A DNA stretch of 36,275 nucleotides from Gallaecimonas pentaromativorans (GTDB lineage: Bacteria; Pseudomonadota; Gammaproteobacteria; Enterobacterales; Gallaecimonadaceae): the NCBI RefSeq assembly GCF_003751625.1, contig NZ_RJUL01000016.1, forward strand, positions 1 to 36,275. The letters run 5' to 3'. Positions 32,815 through 36,275 of this stretch are shown piece after piece. How positions within the stretch are numbered: position 1 is the stretch's first letter; each line of letters opens with the position of its first letter. A program made the position numbers and the translations under genes. The notes beneath the pieces are model-generated. The model was not told the DNA's origin and searched no databases. It worked only from the letters and a program-made list of their open reading frames with translations.

Positions 32815-33204
32815 ATGGCTAAAACTCCGACTCGCGCACGTAAGCGCGTTAAGAAGCAAGTGGTTGATGGTATTGCCCACGTACATGCTTCTTTCAACAA
32901 CACTATCGTGACTATCACTGACCGTCAGGGCAACGCCCTGTCCTGGGCTACCGCAGGTGGCTCTGGTTTCCGTGGCTCTCGTAAGTCTACTCCTTTCGCT
33001 GCGCAGGTTGCTGCTGAGCGTGCTGGTGTAGTTGCTGCTGAGTACGGTGTGAAAAACCTGGAAGTGAATGTAAAAGGTCCCGGTCCGGGCCGTGAATCCG
33101 CAATCCGCGCTTTGAATGCTGCCGGTTTCCGGATCACCAACATCACCGACGTCACGCCGATCCCGCACAACGGTTGTCGTCCGCCCAAGAAGCGTCGCGT
33201 GTAA
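32815..33204 (+). CDS. rpsK: 30S ribosomal protein S11
   Basis: S11 lines the mRNA exit of the 30S platform. The 129 residues equal E. coli. Conserved [27 protein letters not shown] and [15 protein letters not shown]. The end [11 protein letters not shown] carries the Asn-Gly that forms isoaspartate in E. coli. Sixteen bases after rpsM. Confidence 0.99.
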   Translation: MAKTPTRARKRVKKQVVDGIAHVHASFNNTIVTITDRQGNALSWATAGGSGFRGSRKSTPFAAQVAAERAGVVAAEYGVKNLEVNVKGPGPGRESAIRALNAAGFRITNITDVTPIPHNGCRPPKKRRV

Positions 33205-33222
33205 TTCGCTTCTAGAGGATAG

Positions 33223-33855
<633 letters not shown>

Positions 33856-33880
33856 AGCTTAACGCACTAGAGAGGACTAT

Positions 33881-34870
33881 ATGCAGGGTTCTGTTACTGA
33901 TTTTCTCAAGCCGCGGCTGGTGGACATTGAAAGCCTCAGCCCGACTCGAGCCAAAGTGACCCTGGAGCCGCTTGAACGCGGTTTCGGCCACACACTTGGC
34001 AATGCGCTACGCCGCATTCTCCTGTCTTCCATGCCCGGCTGTGCCGTAACGGAAGTGGAAATTGATGGCGTACTGCACGAGTACTCCAGCAAAGAAGGTG
34101 TTCAAGAGGATGTTATTGAGATCCTTCTGAACCTGAAAGGCCTGGCTGTGAAGCTGCACGGTAAAAACGAAGCCATGCTGACACTCACCAAGAGTGGCGC
34201 TGGCGCTGTCGTTGCGGCAGACATCACTACTGACGGTGATGTGGAAATCATGAACCCCGAGCACCACATCTGCACTTTGACTGGCGACGCGGAAATTTCC
34301 ATGCGCATCAAAGTAGAGATGGGTCGCGGTTACGTACCTGCTTCTTCTCGTCTGACTCTGGAAGAGGATGACCGTCCTGTGGGCCGCCTGCTGGTCGACG
34401 CCGGTTTCTCTCCCGTTGAGCGTATTGCTTACAACGTGGAACGTGCTCGTGTTGAACAACGCACTGACCTCGACAAACTCGTTATCGACATGGAAACCAA
34501 CGGTACCATCGATCCCGAGGAAGCTATCCGTCGTGCTGCCACCATTATGGCCGAGCAACTGGAAGCCTTCGTCGAGCTGCGTGACATGAGCGAGCCGGAA
34601 CAGAAAGAAGAGAAGCCGGAGTTCGATCCGATCCTGCTGCGTCCTGTTGATGATTTGGAGCTGACCGTGCGTTCGGCTAACTGCCTCAAAGCAGAAGCCA
34701 TCCACTACATCGGTGACCTGGTACAGCGTACCGAGGTAGAGCTCCTCAAAACGCCTAACCTGGGTAAGAAGTCTCTGACCGAAATCAAAGACGTATTGGC
34801 ATCTCGTGGTCTTTCTCTGGGCATGCGCCTCGAGAACTGGCCACCTGCCAGTCTGGTCGACAGAGATTAA
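33881..34870 (+). CDS. rpoA: DNA-directed RNA polymerase subunit alpha
   Basis: Alpha dimerises to start RNA polymerase assembly and its C-terminal domain contacts UP elements and activators. The 329 residues equal E. coli. The N-terminal domain has [29 protein letters not shown] and the linker lies near 235-248 ([13 protein letters not shown]). The C-terminal domain [29 protein letters not shown] contains the DNA-binding Arg of VRSANC (Arg265 in E. coli) and [12 protein letters not shown]. Together with rpoB and rpoC in this window it supplies the full core catalytic subunits except omega. Confidence 0.99.
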   Translation: MQGSVTDFLKPRLVDIESLSPTRAKVTLEPLERGFGHTLGNALRRILLSSMPGCAVTEVEIDGVLHEYSSKEGVQEDVIEILLNLKGLAVKLHGKNEAMLTLTKSGAGAVVAADITTDGDVEIMNPEHHICTLTGDAEISMRIKVEMGRGYVPASSRLTLEEDDRPVGRLLVDAGFSPVERIAYNVERARVEQRTDLDKLVIDMETNGTIDPEEAIRRAATIMAEQLEAFVELRDMSEPEQKEEKPEFDPILLRPVDDLELTVRSANCLKAEAIHYIGDLVQRTEVELLKTPNLGKKSLTEIKDVLASRGLSLGMRLENWPPASLVDRD

Positions 34871-34913
34871 TCTGGGTTACGTGTTCAACTGATTTAGTTA
34901 AAAGGAAACTCCC

Positions 34914-35309
34914 ATGCGCCATCGTAAGAGTGGTCGTCAACTAAATCGCAACAGCAGCCATCGCCAGGCCATGTTCCGTAACATGGCCAGTTCACTGGTT
35001 CGTCATGAAGTTATCAAGACTACCGTGCCGAAGGCGAAGGAACTGCGTCGCGTTGTTGAGCCGTTGATCACCCTGGCCAAGATCGACAGCGTTGCTAACC
35101 GTCGTCTGGCCTTTGCCCGCACTCGTGATAAAGAAGTTGTGGGTAAACTGTTCAACGAACTGGGTCCGCGTTACCAAGATCGCCCCGGCGGTTACCTGCG
35201 CATTCTGAAGTGCGGTTTCCGTGCCGGCGATAACGCCCCCATGGCATTCGTAGAACTGGTTGATCGTCCTGTTGCTGCCGTAGCTGCTGAAGAAGCCGCT
35301 GCCGAGTAA
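34914..35309 (+). CDS. rplQ: 50S ribosomal protein L17
   Basis: L17 is a 50S protein near the tunnel exit. The 131 residues compare with 127 in E. coli; the difference is an Ala/Glu-rich tail ([11 protein letters not shown]). Start [25 protein letters not shown], conserved [20 protein letters not shown] and [20 protein letters not shown]. Last gene of the alpha operon, followed by a strong terminator. Confidence 0.99.
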   Translation: MRHRKSGRQLNRNSSHRQAMFRNMASSLVRHEVIKTTVPKAKELRRVVEPLITLAKIDSVANRRLAFARTRDKEVVGKLFNELGPRYQDRPGGYLRILKCGFRAGDNAPMAFVELVDRPVAAVAAEEAAAE

Positions 35310-35322
35310 GCTGCAGACCTGT

Positions 35323-35354
35323 AAAAAAGCCGAGGCAAATGCCTCGGCTTTTTT
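35323..35354 (+). terminator. Bidirectional Rho-independent terminator between rplQ and the convergent gene
   Basis: AAAAAAGCCGAGGC (35323-35336), loop AAAT, GCCTCGGC (35341-35348) then TTTTTT. With A and T tracts on both sides it can end the alpha operon on the + strand and the exported-protein gene on the - strand, whose stop is at 35370. Confidence 0.95.
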
Positions 35355-35369
35355 ATTGGCGTTTTTTCT

Positions 35370-35987
35370 TCAGGGCTGACGCGCCCCTTGCTGCGCAGAG
35401 ACATCATCTTCTTTCTTGAGTGCAAACATGGCTTTTACAGTGGCAATTGCTTCATCAGCCTGATCGGGCACCAGCTTTTTCACCAGTGCTAATAGCTCAT
35501 TAATATGGTCAGGGTGCTGCTCGGCTGTTACCTGCACAATACTGTCTACAGCCAAAGGTTCGGTAGAAAGTGCCACGGTCATGATCTGGCTGAATCTGGC
35601 TGGCTCATCATTAACAGCAGAATTGACGACCACATCTGAACAGGCAGGATCGGCATGGATAGCCGCTTGGACCACTGCGTCCGTATCGACTCCAGGAAGT
35701 TTTAGTGCCTGGTCGACTGCAAGGGACAACAACCCAGGTTGTTGCTGCGCAATACCACTGATGATCTTAGGTATGGCATCGGGGTAGCTACGGTACGCTT
35801 CATTCAGGATGACTTCCGAAGCATTCGGGTAATTCTGTACCAGAATGCTCACTGCCTTTGGTACAGAGTTGTTTTGGGCAACCTGATTTTCCAGCAGATC
35901 ATGAAGGGAAGCCTGACCAGCAAGTGCCGGCAAGCTGCACAAGCTCAATGTAGCTAGCAGTACGCAGTAGTTTGCTACCAGACGCAT
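35370..35987 (-). CDS. Uncharacterised exported protein with about ten 15-residue helical repeats
   Basis: I do not recognise this 205-residue protein. The first 23 residues look like a signal peptide: Arg2, a hydrophobic stretch (about 7-19) and ALA at 21-23 before Gly24, fitting signal peptidase I. LSLC at 14-17 is not a good lipobox. Residues 41-190 form about ten units near 15 residues long, each a predicted short helix ending at a proline: Pro54, 69, 84, 98, 114, 129, 144, 159 and 174. The units follow a loose pattern with I/V/L at the helix centre and Ala two or three residues later (for example SEVILNEAYRSYPDA and SDVVVNSAVNDEPAR). This suggests an alpha solenoid in the periplasm, perhaps for binding a partner. 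The tail is charged. AGAGAGG lies six bases before the ATG. It stands alone, convergent to rplQ and divergent from an rrn promoter. Codon use is less biased than in its neighbours. Function unknown. Confidence 0.85.
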   Translation of the reverse strand: MRLVANYCVLLATLSLCSLPALAGQASLHDLLENQVAQNNSVPKAVSILVQNYPNASEVILNEAYRSYPDAIPKIISGIAQQQPGLLSLAVDQALKLPGVDTDAVVQAAIHADPACSDVVVNSAVNDEPARFSQIMTVALSTEPLAVDSIVQVTAEQHPDHINELLALVKKLVPDQADEAIATVKAMFALKKEDDVSAQQGARQP

Positions 35988-36057
35988 AGACCCCTCTCTA
36001 TATGACTTTCTTATTCTTTACCTATCTTCAGACTGCATTAATCAGAGATAGTTTGCT

Positions 36058-36083
36058 TATGTTTTAGCCTTATTTAGTTTTTC
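36058..36083 (+). promoter_or_regulatory. A/T-rich UP-element-like stretch before rrn P1
   Basis: The segment TATGTTTTAGCC and TTATTTAGTTTTTCC is rich in A and T. It ends 23 bases before the P1 -35, slightly further away than a usual UP element (-40 to -60). It likely binds the alpha C-terminal domain; further upstream bases up to 35988 could hold Fis sites but I cannot name one. Confidence 0.45.
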
Positions 36084-36105
36084 CTGCGAGCCCTAAAAAA
36101 AGATC

Positions 36106-36133
36106 TTGTGATCTGAAACAAGATCCCTATAAT
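36106..36133 (+). promoter_or_regulatory. rRNA operon promoter P1
   Basis: TTGTGA (36106-36111), 16 bases, and a perfect TATAAT (36128-36133) followed by a GC-rich discriminator (GCCGCCTCG). The 16-base spacing and discriminator are those of E. coli rrn P1. Three GATC sites lie at 36102, 36110 and 36122 within nested inverted repeats. Confidence 0.88.
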
Positions 36134-36193
36134 GCCGCCTCGTCGCCAAGGGAAAGCGCGGTGAAGGACTTGAAAGCAGAGCTTAAAAAGGCC

Positions 36194-36221
36194 TTGACCG
36201 ATAAAGATAAGTGAGTAGAAT
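36194..36221 (+). promoter_or_regulatory. rRNA operon promoter P2
   Basis: TTGACC (36194-36199), 16 bases, TAGAAT (36216-36221), then GC-rich GGCGGCTCGC. It lies 88 bases downstream of P1, the usual tandem order. The rest to 36275 is rrn leader; the 16S gene is outside the window and I do not see a clear boxA before the edge. Confidence 0.82.
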
Positions 36222-36275
36222 GGCGGCTCGCTTCGGGGATTGAGTCGAAAGGCTTAAAAAACGAAGTTTAGTGTG

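Noticed and set aside
35988..36057. A promoter for the minus-strand exported protein
   Set aside because: Several A/T-rich hexamers occur on the minus strand but none pairs with a -35 at good spacing, so I do not call one.

Overview
This window is the translation and transcription core of a gammaproteobacterial chromosome. It carries about 48 genes. All but one of the protein genes, and all the RNA genes, read on the + strand. Lengths and sequences of the ribosomal proteins, RpoA/B/C, EF-Tu, EF-G, SecE and SecY follow the Escherichia coli proteins closely. The order tail of rrn, murB, birA, pantothenate kinase, tRNAs, tuf, secE, nusG also matches the enterobacterial order. Two things point away from Enterobacterales: a type III pantothenate kinase (CoaX) sits where E. 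coli has CoaA, and the beta operon runs straight into the str, S10, spc and alpha operons. I would guess a marine or environmental lineage (Alteromonadales, Aeromonadales or Gallaecimonas-like), with low confidence below class.

Layout. 1-216: end of an rRNA operon (3' end of 5S rRNA, a distal tRNA-Thr, a strong terminator). 268-2970: murB-birA-coaX, a tight cell-wall and cofactor gene group. 3030-4743: a stable-RNA-type promoter, tRNA-Tyr, tRNA-Gly, a second identical tRNA-Thr, tufB and a terminator. 4803-5914: secE-nusG. 5938-16933: rplK-rplA, rplJ-rplL and rpoB-rpoC, with an L10 leader, an rplL-rpoB attenuator and a long perfect hairpin. 16936-21425: the str operon (rpsL, rpsG, fusA, tufA). 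21467-26712: the S10 operon (11 genes) with a multi-hairpin L4-type leader. 26745-32365: the spc operon (rplN to rpmJ). 32370-35354: the alpha operon (rpsM, rpsK, rpsD, rpoA, rplQ). 35370-35987, minus strand: one unrecognised exported protein. 36106 to the end: tandem P1/P2 promoters and leader of the next rRNA operon. The whole cluster therefore lies between two co-oriented rrn operons.

How it works together. The genes build both ribosomal subunits, RNA polymerase (alpha, beta, beta'), the elongation factors and the SecYE translocon. Each transcription unit has a recognisable sigma-70 promoter, several with GC-rich discriminators typical of growth-rate and ppGpp control. Most leaders or intercistronic gaps contain structures placed where L1, L10, L4, S7 and S8 feedback is known to act.

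Most of the content is conserved housekeeping. The points worth a second look are: (i) an uncharacterised periplasmic protein built of about ten 15-residue, proline-punctuated helical repeats; (ii) a sharply bounded gene-conversion tract between tufA and tufB that runs past the stop codon; (iii) an rrn P1 promoter core holding three GATC sites in nested inverted repeats; (iv) several intercistronic hairpins with likely processing or feedback roles. I found no CRISPR array, insertion sequence, prophage, defence system or other new multi-gene system.
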